Positions 37,701 to 46,354 are shown, counted from the stretch's first letter. The stretch is DNA of 64,000 nt from GCA-2732755 sp965228265 (GCA_965228265.1 OZ245804.1:3195508-3259507), one strand, 5' to 3'. Notes: generated from the letters alone by a model not told the origin. Program-made: numbers and translations.

Positions 37701-38308
37701 TCGGCAAAGTGCGATGCGCTCCAGGCGCGGAAGTCATCCCAGGTCGCGACGGCTTGCCGGGCGTTGTCGCCCTGGCCTTCGCGCATCACGGGGTACTTGA
37801 GCCGCTCGGGGTCGTAGATGCTCAGCGTGCTGGCGTTGGACCAGGCCGAGCTCTTGCCCTGGTTGAGCGGGTGGAGCGGGTTGCCCTCGACAAACGTCGG
37901 GCGGCCCTCGTTGGTCTTGACGAGCAGGCCCTCAGCGCCGCCGCCCGGCAGGGGCATGCTGGTGGCGTAGTAGAGCGCCTTGCCCGGCACAACGTCGCTC
38001 GGGACGTTGCGCGAGTAGGTCATGATCTTGTGGTCGGGCCTGCGGCAGCCGGGGATGGTCGCGGCGCCGGCGAGCGCCATCGCCCCGCCCATCAGCTGGA
38101 GGAACGTGCGGCGGCTCGAAGCCATCAGCTCGCTCGCCCCGGCGGGGAATTCCCGGCTGAGGAACGACTGGAACTCGCCCGCGTCGTTGGCGGCGAATTC
38201 GTCCACGCTCCGCCAGAGCTTCTGTGCGTTGCCGTTGACCGTGGAAGCGCGATCCTGCTTCGGATCCTTCTTCCCGACCGTCGATGGGCACTGGTCTACT
38301 CGGCTCAT
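34793..38308 (-). CDS. actB: Alternative complex III iron-sulfur/molybdopterin-like subunit ActB
   Basis: Predicted 1171 residues, a fusion of a molybdopterin oxidoreductase-like region (without visible cofactor motifs) and a ferredoxin region. A twin-arginine leader S-R-R-T-F-L-Q-L lies near residue 65, internal as in other ActB proteins, followed by MGGAMALAGAATIPGCRRP. The Fe-S part from about residue 850 has CIGCATCTIAC, CQHCENAPCETVCP, CIGTRYCANNCP and CTYC...CQAACP, enough for three [4Fe-4S] and one [3Fe-4S] cluster. It passes electrons from quinol towards the haems of ActA. It ends with a His/Asp-rich stretch before VLGAAVGVHA. Confidence 0.95.
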
Positions 38309-38375
38309 GGTCGCTGTTTCCTGTCAGTCGCCCCCGGCGGGCGTGTCGATCTGGTTCCGACGTTCGATGCAGAGA

Positions 38376-39086
38376 TCACTGGTGGCAGGCGCCGCAGTTC
38401 TGCGGGCCGCCCTCGGCGACGCTGCTCTTGAGAGATTCGATGATCCGCTTGGCCTCGGGCGTGGCGTTGTCGGCGCCCCGGGCCCGTTCCTTCAGGTGTT
38501 CCTCGACCCACACCAGGTCCGTCACCTTGCTCGGGCCGACGATGTTGTCCTCGACGTTGCGGTGGCAGTCGAGACACCAGCCCATGCTCAGGCTCTGGTC
38601 CTGATACACGACCGGCATGCCGCGGATCTGGCCGTGGCACGAGTAGCAGCTCACGCCGGCGTCGACGTGCATGTGGTGCGGGAAGTTGCCCACGTAGTCG
38701 GGCAGCTTGTGGATCCGTCGCCACGGGATCGACTGGTCGGCGGCGTAAGCCTCACGCACGAACGCGACCTTCTCGCCCGGGTCGAACTGCTGCGCGAGCT
38801 TGCCCTCGGTGTGGCAGCCCATGCAGGTGTTGACGGTCGGGATGTTGGCCCAATGTGAATCTTCGACGTTGGTGTGGCAGTAGCGGCAGTCCATGCCGAG
38901 ACGACCCGCGTGGATCTGGTGGTTGAACCCGGTGCCCGGCTGGGTGGGCATGTAGCCCACCTCCCAGAACTCGGGCGTGGCCCAGTACCACGTGCCAAGG
39001 GCCGCGGTCGTGAGCCCGCCGACCGCGCCGATAGCGGCAACGGTTGGGAGCGCGTTCATCCAGCGTGGGAACAGCATGTTTGACAT
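38376..39086 (-). CDS. actA: Alternative complex III pentahaem cytochrome ActA
   Basis: Predicted 236 residues starting MSNMLFPRWMNALPTVAAIG with an uncleaved anchor. Five C-x2-C-H haem sites are present in order: CRYCH, CMGCH, CYSCH, CLDCH and CGACH, as expected for ActA. FNHQIHAGRLGMDCRYCHTN and HHMHVDAGVSCYSCHG also give His ligands. It receives electrons from ActB and passes them to ActE. A GGAGGA ribosome site sits eight bases before the ATG. It is the first gene of the act/cta run; its promoter must lie in the 254-base gap shared with the divergent haem A synthase gene. Confidence 0.95.
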   Translation of the reverse strand: MSNMLFPRWMNALPTVAAIGAVGGLTTAALGTWYWATPEFWEVGYMPTQPGTGFNHQIHAGRLGMDCRYCHTNVEDSHWANIPTVNTCMGCHTEGKLAQQFDPGEKVAFVREAYAADQSIPWRRIHKLPDYVGNFPHHMHVDAGVSCYSCHGQIRGMPVVYQDQSLSMGWCLDCHRNVEDNIVGPSKVTDLVWVEEHLKERARGADNATPEAKRIIESLKSSVAEGGPQNCGACHQ

Positions 39087-39340
39087 GAGGAATGTCCTCC
39101 GCCCGTCGCTGCGTCGTGGAGCAGTCGATGGGCCCCCGCCCTGCTTTGGGCCCCGAGCGTCCCCGGGGCGAAACCGACTCTGAGCGCCAAGACCTGATAT
39201 CGGCCTATGGCGTTCTCGTATGGCCGAAATTTCTCCACTCAGAGCGTATCCTGTCAAGGCATCCAGAGTCCTGCGGCACAGTTGAGACCCATTCTCAATC
39301 GCTTGTCAGGCCCCGGAAACCCGATTCGGAGCGAACCGAC
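39087..39340. promoter_or_regulatory. Divergent promoter region between actA and ctaA
   Basis: The 254 bases hold the start of a 15-kb respiratory gene run on one strand and of the haem A synthase gene on the other. The central part (about 39180-39320) is more AT-rich than the coding DNA on both sides. No exact promoter box could be assigned with confidence. Shared control of oxidase and haem A supply would be logical. Confidence 0.6.
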
Positions 39341-40723
39341 ATGTCAATTGACCCCACCGATGCGATTTCTGTAAAACAGGAAACTGACTCGAATGGGCCG
39401 CTCTGGCCCGGGGTGACGGTCGGATTCATGGCTGCGATTGCGATGTGGCTCGTCTGGTACCCCTTGCACCTGCCGGGTTTACGTGTCCCCACGCCCGTGG
39501 CCGGCCCCCTGCTGCTGGTGGTGCTGGTGGCGATGATCGCGATGAAAAGCAAGACTGCCGGGGGGCGGGCGGTGGCGGTTGGGGTGATCGCGGGGCTGGT
39601 GAGCGCGGCGGTGAACCTGCTTCTTCTGGGGAATCAGCTCACCGAGGCCGGCGCGACACCTGCCGACGCCGAGAACGCCAAGGTCCGCCCCGACGCGGCC
39701 CTGATCGTGGGTGGATTCGTGGCGGTGAGCCTCGTTGCCGGGCTCGTCGGCGGGCTGATCGGGAAGAAGCTCGCCAAGCCGGGAGCCGGGCCCAAGGACT
39801 GGATCGCTTCGTTCGGCGTCGCGGCGGTGGCCTCGATGCTGCCCCTGGTCGCGGCCGGCGGCGCGGTGACCAGTGCCGGTGCGGGCATGGCCGTGCCCGA
39901 CTGGCCCGGGACCTACGGCTCGAACATGTTCCTCTACCCGATCGGGCTCATGGCCGACCCGCGGATCTTCCTCGAACACACCCACCGCCTCTTCGGCACG
40001 CTCGTCGGGCTGACCACGCTTGTGCTCATGATCGCGGTCATTGCCAGCAAGAAGAGCAAACTCTCCAAGACGCTCGCGATTGTTGTCTTCGTCGGCGTGT
40101 GCATTCAGGGCGTGCTCGGCGCCATCCGCGTCACGGATATCAACCCGGGCTTCGGCATCATCCACGGCATCCTGGCGCAGTTCATCCTCTGCGGCGCTGC
40201 GATCCTTGCGGCGACGCTCACGCAGACCTGGCGCGGCAGGCTCGATGTGAAACCAGAGCTTGCACGCAATGCGCGCAAGTGGACGGATATCGCCATCGGT
40301 GCGCTCTTTTTGCAGCTCATACTCGCGGCGATGTACCGGCACCTCGGCTCGGGTCACGCGATCATGACGCACGCGGGCTTTGCGATCATCGCGACCATGT
40401 TTGTGCTCATGTCCGCGTTCAGTCTCATCAAGATCGCCAAGGAATCGGGCGGGAACCGGACACTGAAGAAAATCGGCACGTTCATGATGCACGGCGTCGG
40501 CCTGCAGGTCGTTCTCGGGCTCGTCGCGTTTGTGATGCTCAGTGACCACGCGGCCTCGGACCGGGTGGTGATGCACGACGAGCTCGCCGAGGCCCCGCCC
40601 GTGCCGCTGGCCAATGTGCTGGTGGCGACGGCCCACCAGCTTCTCGGGGCGTGTTTGCTGATGGCCTCGGCCCTTGCAGCGGTATGGGTCCGGAGAGTGC
40701 GGCCTTCGGGCGATTCGGCCTGA
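39341..40723 (+). CDS. ctaA: Haem A synthase (COX15/CtaA) with N-terminal membrane extension
   Basis: Predicted 460 residues; the family is usually 300-360. The core starts near residue 165: TSAGAGMAVPDWPGTYG is the family signature, followed by FLEHTHRLFGTLVGL, FGIIHGILAQFILC, AMYRHLGSGHAIMTHAGFAII and VATAHQLLGACLL, with His haem ligands. The first about 160 residues add three or four hydrophobic segments (GVTVGFMAAIAMWLVWYPLH; VAGPLLLVVLVAMIAM; ALIVGGFVAVSLVAGLVGG). It oxidises haem O to haem A for the nearby oxidase. The start MSIDPTDAISVKQ is chosen over longer frames that run through the actA leader. Confidence 0.92.
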   Translation: MSIDPTDAISVKQETDSNGPLWPGVTVGFMAAIAMWLVWYPLHLPGLRVPTPVAGPLLLVVLVAMIAMKSKTAGGRAVAVGVIAGLVSAAVNLLLLGNQLTEAGATPADAENAKVRPDAALIVGGFVAVSLVAGLVGGLIGKKLAKPGAGPKDWIASFGVAAVASMLPLVAAGGAVTSAGAGMAVPDWPGTYGSNMFLYPIGLMADPRIFLEHTHRLFGTLVGLTTLVLMIAVIASKKSKLSKTLAIVVFVGVCIQGVLGAIRVTDINPGFGIIHGILAQFILCGAAILAATLTQTWRGRLDVKPELARNARKWTDIAIGALFLQLILAAMYRHLGSGHAIMTHAGFAIIATMFVLMSAFSLIKIAKESGGNRTLKKIGTFMMHGVGLQVVLGLVAFVMLSDHAASDRVVMHDELAEAPPVPLANVLVATAHQLLGACLLMASALAAVWVRRVRPSGDSA

Positions 40724-40809
40724 AATTGTGCAATCCGGTGCCGATGGGCGCGTTAGGCTGGGCGTGAGTCGATGGAGGTCGGCGTGCATCCGCCCGGGAA
40801 GGTCTGCGC

Positions 40810-42315
40810 ATGAACCAGGGACGCATCAGGGACGTGGATTTCGGGTACGACCAGGCGCGGCATCTCCTGCTGCGCGCCGGCTTTGGCGGGACACCCGACC
40901 AGATACGGGTGCTCGCGGACTGGGGCGCTGAGAAAGCGGTCGATTACATCCTGAATTATGAGGACGTGCCCGACCCGGACCGCCCGCTGCCGGATCGGTT
41001 CGACCGCGACATCATCCGGCCGGTTTCCGCGGACGAGCGCCGGATGTACGCCAATGCGCGCAGCCGGGGCGATGAAGATGCGCTCGCGCAGCTGCGGCTG
41101 CGACAACAGCAAGCCGAGCGGAACGATCGACGACAGATGCGCGAGATCCAGAAGTGGTGGCTCGCCAGGATGATCTCCTCGCCCCGCCCGTTCGAGGAGA
41201 AGATGACGCTCTTCTGGCACGGCCACTTTGCCACGAGCTTCCGCACGATCGAGAACAGCTACCACATGTACATGCAGAACCAGCTCTTCCGCACACACGC
41301 GGCGGGGAACTTCGGTGAGCTGCTTTATGCGATCATCCGCGACCCGGCGATGCTGGCCTATCTCGACAACAACGACAGCCGAAAGGGTCAGCCCAACGAG
41401 AACCTGGCGCGTGAGCTCATGGAGCTGTTCAGCCTCGGGCTGGGCAACTACTCCGAGCGTGATATCAAGGAGGGCGCGCGGGCGCTGACGGGCTATTCGT
41501 TCCGGGACGACTCGTTCGAGTTCATCGCAAACAACCACGACACGGGACGCAAGACGATCCTGGGTGTGAGCGGGAATCTCGATGGCGACGGCTTTGTGAA
41601 GGCGATTCTCTCGCAGCGGGCGGCGTCGGTGTTTATCTGCCGGAAGTTCTACAACTTCTTCGCGACGGAGATCGACATCACCGCGCGCGAGCGTGACCTG
41701 CCCAAGGAGCCGGCGCGGATGATCTCCGATATGGAGCGCGCGATGCGCCGGGCAAACTTCGAGGTGAAGCCGGCGCTGCGCGAGCTGTTCCTGAGCGAGC
41801 ACTTCTACTCGGACGCTGTGGTGCGCGAGCAGATCAAGAGCCCTGTAGGACTGATCGTGGGCACGGTCCGTTCGCTGAACACGCCGGTGCGTGATCTCTC
41901 GGTGCTGCTCGATGCGCTCGATCTGATGGGGCAGAACATTTTCTTCCCGCCGAGCGTCAAGGGCTGGGACGGCGGGCGGACATGGATCAATACCTCGACG
42001 CTCTTTGTGCGTCAGAATATTCTGGCGTATCTGCTGACGGGCAAGATGCCCCAGGGCTACGACGCGCTGGCCGAGACTGAGTCGTACGACCCGATGCCCC
42101 TGCTCAGGCAGCTCGACAAGGCGGTGCCCGGCGCAGACAGGGATCCGGTCGCGGTCACGAAGTATCTGCTGCGCTTTGCGCTCGGGACGTCGTCGGGCTC
42201 GCCCGAGGAAACGCTTCGTGCGTTCCTGGCTCAGCATCAGAACGTCGTCAACAAGGAAACGGTGACAGGGATCCTGCTCCTGATCAGCGCGATGCCGGAG
42301 TATCAGCTGTGTTAG
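40810..42315 (+). CDS. DUF1800 family protein
   Basis: Predicted 501 residues. It has the family features YDQARHLLLRAGFGGTPDQI at the start, MTLFWHGHFATSFRTI, NENLARELMELFSLGLGNY, GYSFRDDSF and GWDGGRTWINTSTL. DUF1800 proteins are common in Planctomycetes and Bacteroidetes, nearly always paired with a DUF1501 protein as here; their function is unknown though the pair is thought to be exported or envelope-linked. I see no clear signal peptide at this start. The partner gene begins 49 bases downstream. Confidence 0.93.
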   Translation: MNQGRIRDVDFGYDQARHLLLRAGFGGTPDQIRVLADWGAEKAVDYILNYEDVPDPDRPLPDRFDRDIIRPVSADERRMYANARSRGDEDALAQLRLRQQQAERNDRRQMREIQKWWLARMISSPRPFEEKMTLFWHGHFATSFRTIENSYHMYMQNQLFRTHAAGNFGELLYAIIRDPAMLAYLDNNDSRKGQPNENLARELMELFSLGLGNYSERDIKEGARALTGYSFRDDSFEFIANNHDTGRKTILGVSGNLDGDGFVKAILSQRAASVFICRKFYNFFATEIDITARERDLPKEPARMISDMERAMRRANFEVKPALRELFLSEHFYSDAVVREQIKSPVGLIVGTVRSLNTPVRDLSVLLDALDLMGQNIFFPPSVKGWDGGRTWINTSTLFVRQNILAYLLTGKMPQGYDALAETESYDPMPLLRQLDKAVPGADRDPVAVTKYLLRFALGTSSGSPEETLRAFLAQHQNVVNKETVTGILLLISAMPEYQLC

Positions 42316-42364
42316 TTCAAGGGTTCGGCATCCGGTGCTCGGCACCTTTGATGAGGGAATCGCG

Positions 42365-43696
42365 ATGAGTCTGCACAACGATCCGACGGGCGTGAACGCG
42401 TACACACGGCGTCTGTTTCTGGGCAAATCGCTGGCGTTCGCGTCGGCGGCCGCGACGGTGCCGAGCTTCATCCAGTCCTCGGCTTTGGGCATGCCCATGC
42501 CGGGCCTTGGGCTCAGCTCGATCCCGGGCGTCGATGAGGGACGCATCCTGGTCATCGTGCAGCTCGGTGGCGGCAACGACGGGCTGAACACCGTTGTCCC
42601 CGTTGGGCACGACGACTACTACCGCGTCCGCCCCACCATCGGCATCGCCAAGCAGAACACGCTCGATCTGGACCGGGGGCGCGATGTCGCGCTGCACCCG
42701 GCGATGGAAGGCATCAAGTCGCTCTACGACGACGGGCTCTGCGCGCTGGTACAGGGGACGGGGTATCCGAACCCGAACCGATCGCACTTCCAGTCGATGG
42801 ACGTCTGGCACACCGCCGACACGTCGGGCACCGGAGCAGGATGGATCGGGCGGTATCTCGACTCCGAGTGCTGCGGCTTTGGAAAGGGCGAATCGGGACA
42901 AGAAGAGAGCGAAACGCCCTCGCAGCCGGCGATCGCGATCGGGCGCACCGCGCCGCTGGCGATGGAAGGCGGTCGGATCAAGCCCGTCGCGTTCGAGTCG
43001 GCGGATCTCTTCCGATGGACGGGCTCGGAGATCCACGGCTCGCTCGAGAAGCCCTATGAACAGCTCACGATGCGCGGCTCGAGCGAGGAATCGTCCGAGC
43101 ATCCGATGGCGGACTTTCTCATGAAGACCGCGCTCGATGCGCAGGTCTCGAGTGACCTCATCCGCAAAGCCGTCAGCAAACGCCCGATGACGCAGTTCCC
43201 AGCGACGGAACTGGGAAGGCAGCTCCAGATGGTCTCGTCGATGATCCGCGCCGGGCTCAACACGCGCGTGTACTACGTCTCGATGGGCGGCTTCGACACG
43301 CACGCCGGTCAGGGCAACGTCAACGGCAGCCACGCGAACCTGCTCCGCCAGTTCGGCGATGCCCTCCGCGCGTTCTACACCGACCTCAAACGCCAGGAGA
43401 ACGACGGTCGTGTGCTGACCATGTGCTTCAGCGAGTTCGGCAGGCGCGTCGGGCAGAACGCCTCGGGCGGCACGGACCATGGCACGGCTGCCCCGATGTT
43501 CCTCTTCGGCCCGATGGTCAGGCAGGGCGTCATCGGCGATCACCCGTCACTGCGCGACCTCGACAACGGCGACCTCAAGTACAAGATCGATTTCCGCAGT
43601 GTGTACGCGGGCATTCTCGAGGACTGGCTCAGCGCCGACTCGAACGAGATCCTCAAGGCGCGGTATCGCCCGCTCTCGGTGCTTGCAAAGGGCTAA
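42365..43696 (+). CDS. DUF1501 family protein with Tat-like leader
   Basis: Predicted 443 residues starting MSLHNDPTGVNAYTRRLFLG; GAGGG at 42353-42357 supports this ATG over an upstream GTG. The twin-arginine R-R-L-F-L-G-K plus a hydrophobic stretch (LAFASAAATVPSFIQ) indicates Tat export. Family features: LVIVQLGGGNDGLNTVVP, YPNPNRSHFQSMDVWHT, SMGGFDTHAGQGN, FSEFGRRVGQNASGGTDHGTA. DUF1501 belongs to the alkaline phosphatase-like/sulfatase-like superfamily, but its reaction is not known to me. It is paired with the DUF1800 gene and ends at a strong inverted repeat. Confidence 0.93.
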   Translation: MSLHNDPTGVNAYTRRLFLGKSLAFASAAATVPSFIQSSALGMPMPGLGLSSIPGVDEGRILVIVQLGGGNDGLNTVVPVGHDDYYRVRPTIGIAKQNTLDLDRGRDVALHPAMEGIKSLYDDGLCALVQGTGYPNPNRSHFQSMDVWHTADTSGTGAGWIGRYLDSECCGFGKGESGQEESETPSQPAIAIGRTAPLAMEGGRIKPVAFESADLFRWTGSEIHGSLEKPYEQLTMRGSSEESSEHPMADFLMKTALDAQVSSDLIRKAVSKRPMTQFPATELGRQLQMVSSMIRAGLNTRVYYVSMGGFDTHAGQGNVNGSHANLLRQFGDALRAFYTDLKRQENDGRVLTMCFSEFGRRVGQNASGGTDHGTAAPMFLFGPMVRQGVIGDHPSLRDLDNGDLKYKIDFRSVYAGILEDWLSADSNEILKARYRPLSVLAKG

Positions 43697-43704
43697 GACC
43701 ACAC

Positions 43705-43776
43705 AGTGGCGGAGGCTTCCAGCCTCAGCATTGACCTGAGCACATAAGACAGCGGAGGCTGGAAGCCTCCGCCACT
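43705..43776. repeat. Inverted-repeat element with 22-bp perfect arms, likely bidirectional terminator
   Basis: The arm at 43705-43726 (beginning AGTGGCGGAGGCTTCC) is the exact reverse complement of 43755-43776, around a 28-base loop. It fills the gap between convergent genes: it starts 9 bases after the DUF1501 stop and ends 2 bases before the stop codon of the small minus-strand gene. A second, longer version with the same arm sequence lies at 63207-63373. Confidence 0.92.
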
Positions 43777-43777
43777 T

Positions 43778-43951
43778 TTACTTGGATGTTGTCTGCGCTG
43801 GTCTGTCGCCCAGAGAGGCCCCCTGCTTCTGCAGTTGGAAGGCGAGCACGTACATCAGCGTCGCGAGCACAAGGAACGGCAGCATGAGGTACAGCGTCAG
43901 CAGCACGCGTTTGCGCAGGCTGGGGCCGGGAGGTTTGGGCTGATCGGTCAT
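43778..43951 (-). CDS. Small single-pass membrane protein
   Basis: Predicted 57 residues: MTDQPKPPGPSLRKRVLLTL, then a hydrophobic helix YLMLPFLVLATLMYVLAF and a polar tail ending AQTTSK. Positive residues before the helix put the N-terminus in the cytoplasm. I do not recognise a family. It lies 16 bases before the superoxide dismutase stop codon region's downstream end: the dismutase gene (stop at 43968) precedes it in the same direction, so the two may share a transcript. Coding status rests on the coherent charge/hydrophobic layout and the stop beside a terminator-like repeat. Confidence 0.6.
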   Translation of the reverse strand: MTDQPKPPGPSLRKRVLLTLYLMLPFLVLATLMYVLAFQLQKQGASLGDRPAQTTSK

Positions 43952-43967
43952 GCGCGTGGGCGCCTTC

Positions 43968-44597
43968 TCAGGCGATGGCGACCTCGTACAGCTCCGAGAC
44001 CTTGTTCCAGTTGACGACGTCCCACCACGCGCTGACGTAGTCGGGGCGCTTGTTCTGGTAGTTCAGGTAGTAGGCGTGCTCCCAGACATCGAGGCCGAGG
44101 ATCGGGGTGCCGTAGAACTCGCTCATGTCCTGCCCGAGCAGGGGCGAGTCCTGGTTGGGTGTGGAGCCGACGACGAGTTCGCCGTCACGGACGACGAGCC
44201 AGGCCCAGCCCGAGCCGAAGCGAGTGGCGGCGGCGTCGGAGAACTTCTGCTTCATCGCGTCAAAGGAGTTGAAGCTCTTGACGATGGCGTCCATGAGGCC
44301 CTTGCTGGGTTCGCCGCCCTCGCCCTTGGGCGCCATGATCTCCCAGAAGAGACTGTGGTTGGCGTGCCCGCCGGCGTTGTTGCGGACGGCGTTGCGGACG
44401 TTGTCGGGGACGGTTGCGAGCTTCGTCAGGACGGTTTCGACGGTCTCGTTTTCAAAGGCTGTGCCCTTGAGCGCATCGTTGGCCTTGGTCACGTACCCCT
44501 GATGGTGCTTGGAGTGATGGATTTCCATCGTCCGCGCATCGATGACGGGCTCGAGGGCGTCGTAGCTGTACGGCAAATCGGGAAGTGTGAAGGGCAT
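43968..44597 (-). CDS. sodA: Superoxide dismutase (Mn/Fe family, Mn-like residues)
   Basis: Predicted 209 residues starting MPFTLPDLPYSYDALEP. It dismutates superoxide to O2 and H2O2. Metal ligands are visible: His in MEIHHSKHHQGYV, His in NNAGGHANHSLFWEIM, and Asp/His in GLDVWEHAYYLNYQNK. The GGHANHSLFW segment and the NQDSPL glutamine are typical of Mn-using members. The frame stays open upstream to a GTG at 44768 that would add a Tat-like leader (see findings); the cytoplasmic start is preferred because MPFTLPDLPY is the usual opening. Loss of the leader or its use cannot be settled by eye. Confidence 0.93.
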   Translation of the reverse strand: MPFTLPDLPYSYDALEPVIDARTMEIHHSKHHQGYVTKANDALKGTAFENETVETVLTKLATVPDNVRNAVRNNAGGHANHSLFWEIMAPKGEGGEPSKGLMDAIVKSFNSFDAMKQKFSDAAATRFGSGWAWLVVRDGELVVGSTPNQDSPLLGQDMSEFYGTPILGLDVWEHAYYLNYQNKRPDYVSAWWDVVNWNKVSELYEVAIA

Positions 44598-44620
44598 GGT
44601 GCGACCTTTCAAATCGGATT

Positions 44621-44635
44621 GGTCCTGATCGGACC
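44621..44635. promoter_or_regulatory. GGTCC-N5-GGACC dyad upstream of sodA, candidate operator
   Basis: The dyad GGTCCTGATCGGACC lies 24 bases upstream of the sodA ATG, where an operator overlapping the promoter or leader would sit. Flanking bases (ATTGG / CGAAT) extend the symmetry imperfectly. Which regulator might bind is unknown. Confidence 0.35.
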
Positions 44636-45091
44636 GAATGGTACCCGAAAATGTGGAACTGGGGTATTGTATTGATTGTGCGTATGCAGAGCGTGGGAAC
44701 AGCTTGACAGCCGTTCCAGCAGCGATTAGCGTGCAGAACGTGCGTCGGTGAATGGGTGCTTTCTCCACGGAAACCTCTTTCTTCCGACCGATAAAACGTA
44801 GGTGCTCTCAATGGCAGGGTCAATGTGGACCCCGCCGAGCCGGTATATGGGCATGGAACGCCTGAATTGCCGTCTCAGGACGAAAATTCGAAGTCTGTTG
44901 GATAGGCCAAAGCGGAGCTTGGACCTTCTCATCTGAGGGATCGGGCGACTGTGGGGCTGACGGCGATCGTGAGGGATGTCCCCTAATTTACGGGCATCAA
45001 AAACCATTTTGATCGCTTAGGCGTACAACATAGGGAAATTGAAACCGGCGATCGGCGTCTCAGCACGAGACGGCCGGTCTGAAGGGTAGCT

Positions 45092-45162
45092 GTGCCTGCG
45101 TCATTCCCCGCAACTAGGGGGACCAGCCGCGAGCAGCCCGGAAAGTGCCCCGCGACAGGCAC
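45092..45162 (+). other. Possible structured leader upstream of the sigma factor gene
   Basis: GTGCCTG and CAGGCAC at the ends can pair and enclose a CCCC/GGGG stem (45106-45109 with 45117-45120). The structure would lie in the 5' leader about 90 bases before the ATG at 45249. It may be chance in a GC-rich genome. Confidence 0.3.
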
Positions 45163-45248
45163 GCATCGGATTCATGACCCACCAGGAATGAACGACGCCG
45201 AATCGGCCCGTGGCCGAAGCGGTAGAAGAACGCAAGGAACGCACTCGA

Positions 45249-46325
45249 ATGACACGTGTCCAGCACAAAACACCCAGCCCGCTTGAGCAAGTCCGACGCC
45301 GACACCGCGTCCGTGTTGCCACGACGCCCGGCTCGGCCAGCAGCCGGAAGGTCACGCGCAAGCTGAGCCCGGCTGACGAGCGGTTGCTGCAGCGTCTGCT
45401 TCAGGGCGAGCAGGACTTCATCGACTCTCCGGTCTTCTACGAGGAGGACGCGGAGGCGAAGATTTACAACGAGGTCCCCGACGTCCAGAAGCCCGACACG
45501 ACGTGGTACCACCCGGTGATGGACGATCTGAGTTCCGCCAGCCGGAGCCGGACGATCAAGTCGAGCCAGCAGGTGATCCTGACGGGTGCGGAGGAGCGGA
45601 TCCTCTTCCACCAGTTCAACTACGCCCGCTACACGGTGAACAAGCTCCAGAAGGAAGTCCGCAGCCAGCCGGGGCACATCCCCACTGCTGAGCAGGCCGA
45701 GTCGATTCTGAGCTGGCACCGCCGGGCCGAGCGGATCCGTGAGCAGATCGCCGAGACCAACCTCGCGCTGGTTCTGGCGATGGCCAAGCGGACCCGCATG
45801 AGCGAGGTGGACTTTGCCGATCTCGTGAGCGAGGGCAACATGGCCCTGCTCCGCGCGGTGGACAAGTTCGACGCCGGCCGCGGGTACAAGTTCTCGACCT
45901 ACGCGTGTCGAGCGATCCTCAAGGCCTTCAGCCGTCAGGGCATGAAGCTGAGCAAGTACCGCCAGCGGTTCCCGACGGACTTCGACCCGAAGCTCGAGAA
46001 GTCGAACTTCCTCGAGACCAAGCGGGCCGATTTCGAGAAGGACACGGCTGCCGAGGTGCGTGAGATCGTCCAGGCCAACCGGGCGGACCTCACGGATGTC
46101 GAGCGGACGGTGATCGAGCACCGCTTCGGGCTGGAATCGGGCGAAGAAAAGCCGATGACACTCGAGCAGGTGGGCCAGATCATCGGCGTGACGAAGGAGC
46201 GTGTGCGTCAGATCCAGAACAAGGCGATGGAGAAGATCCGCCGCGAGCTGGAGTCCAAGTTCCTTGGCCACGGCGCCGAGGATGCGGAAAACGCCGAGGA
46301 AGCGGCCAAAGCCGGCTCGAACTGA
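45249..46325 (+). CDS. RNA polymerase sigma-70-family factor
   Basis: Predicted 358 residues starting MTRVQHKTPSPLEQVRRRHR, with AAGGAA upstream; a GTG at 45210 is an alternative. The basic N-terminal about 60 residues are not conserved. Region 2 is ETNLALVLAMAKRTRMSEVDFADLVSEGNMALLRAVDKFD then KFSTYACRAILKAFSR; region 4 is LTDVERTVIEHRFGL and TLEQVGQIIGVTKERVRQIQNKAMEKIRREL. Region 2.4 lacks the W-W-I-R-Q-A-I of primary sigma factors and region 3 is short, so this is an alternative or Planctomycetes-type sigma factor, not the housekeeping one. A clear terminator follows. Confidence 0.9.
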   Translation: MTRVQHKTPSPLEQVRRRHRVRVATTPGSASSRKVTRKLSPADERLLQRLLQGEQDFIDSPVFYEEDAEAKIYNEVPDVQKPDTTWYHPVMDDLSSASRSRTIKSSQQVILTGAEERILFHQFNYARYTVNKLQKEVRSQPGHIPTAEQAESILSWHRRAERIREQIAETNLALVLAMAKRTRMSEVDFADLVSEGNMALLRAVDKFDAGRGYKFSTYACRAILKAFSRQGMKLSKYRQRFPTDFDPKLEKSNFLETKRADFEKDTAAEVREIVQANRADLTDVERTVIEHRFGLESGEEKPMTLEQVGQIIGVTKERVRQIQNKAMEKIRRELESKFLGHGAEDAENAEEAAKAGSN

Positions 46326-46354
46326 CGAGCCCTCCAACCGAACTGAACCAGACC

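Larger units (their letters stand above)
44598..45248. other. 651-base gap between divergent sodA and the sigma factor gene
   Basis: The stretch is less GC-rich than neighbouring genes and should hold both promoters. Seen: a GGTCC-N5-GGACC dyad (44621-44635), a TACAAT hexamer on the minus strand (44666-44671), and a pair of inverted repeats GTGCCTG (45092-45098)/CAGGCAC (45156-45162) enclosing CCCC-N7-GGGG (45106-45120). Open frames in it (for example 44726-45007 minus) are Arg-rich and not gene-like. No known structured RNA was recognised. Confidence 0.6.

Noticed and set aside
44726..45007. 93-codon minus-strand frame in the sodA/sigma gap
   Set aside because: Arg-rich with no ribosome site or family resemblance.
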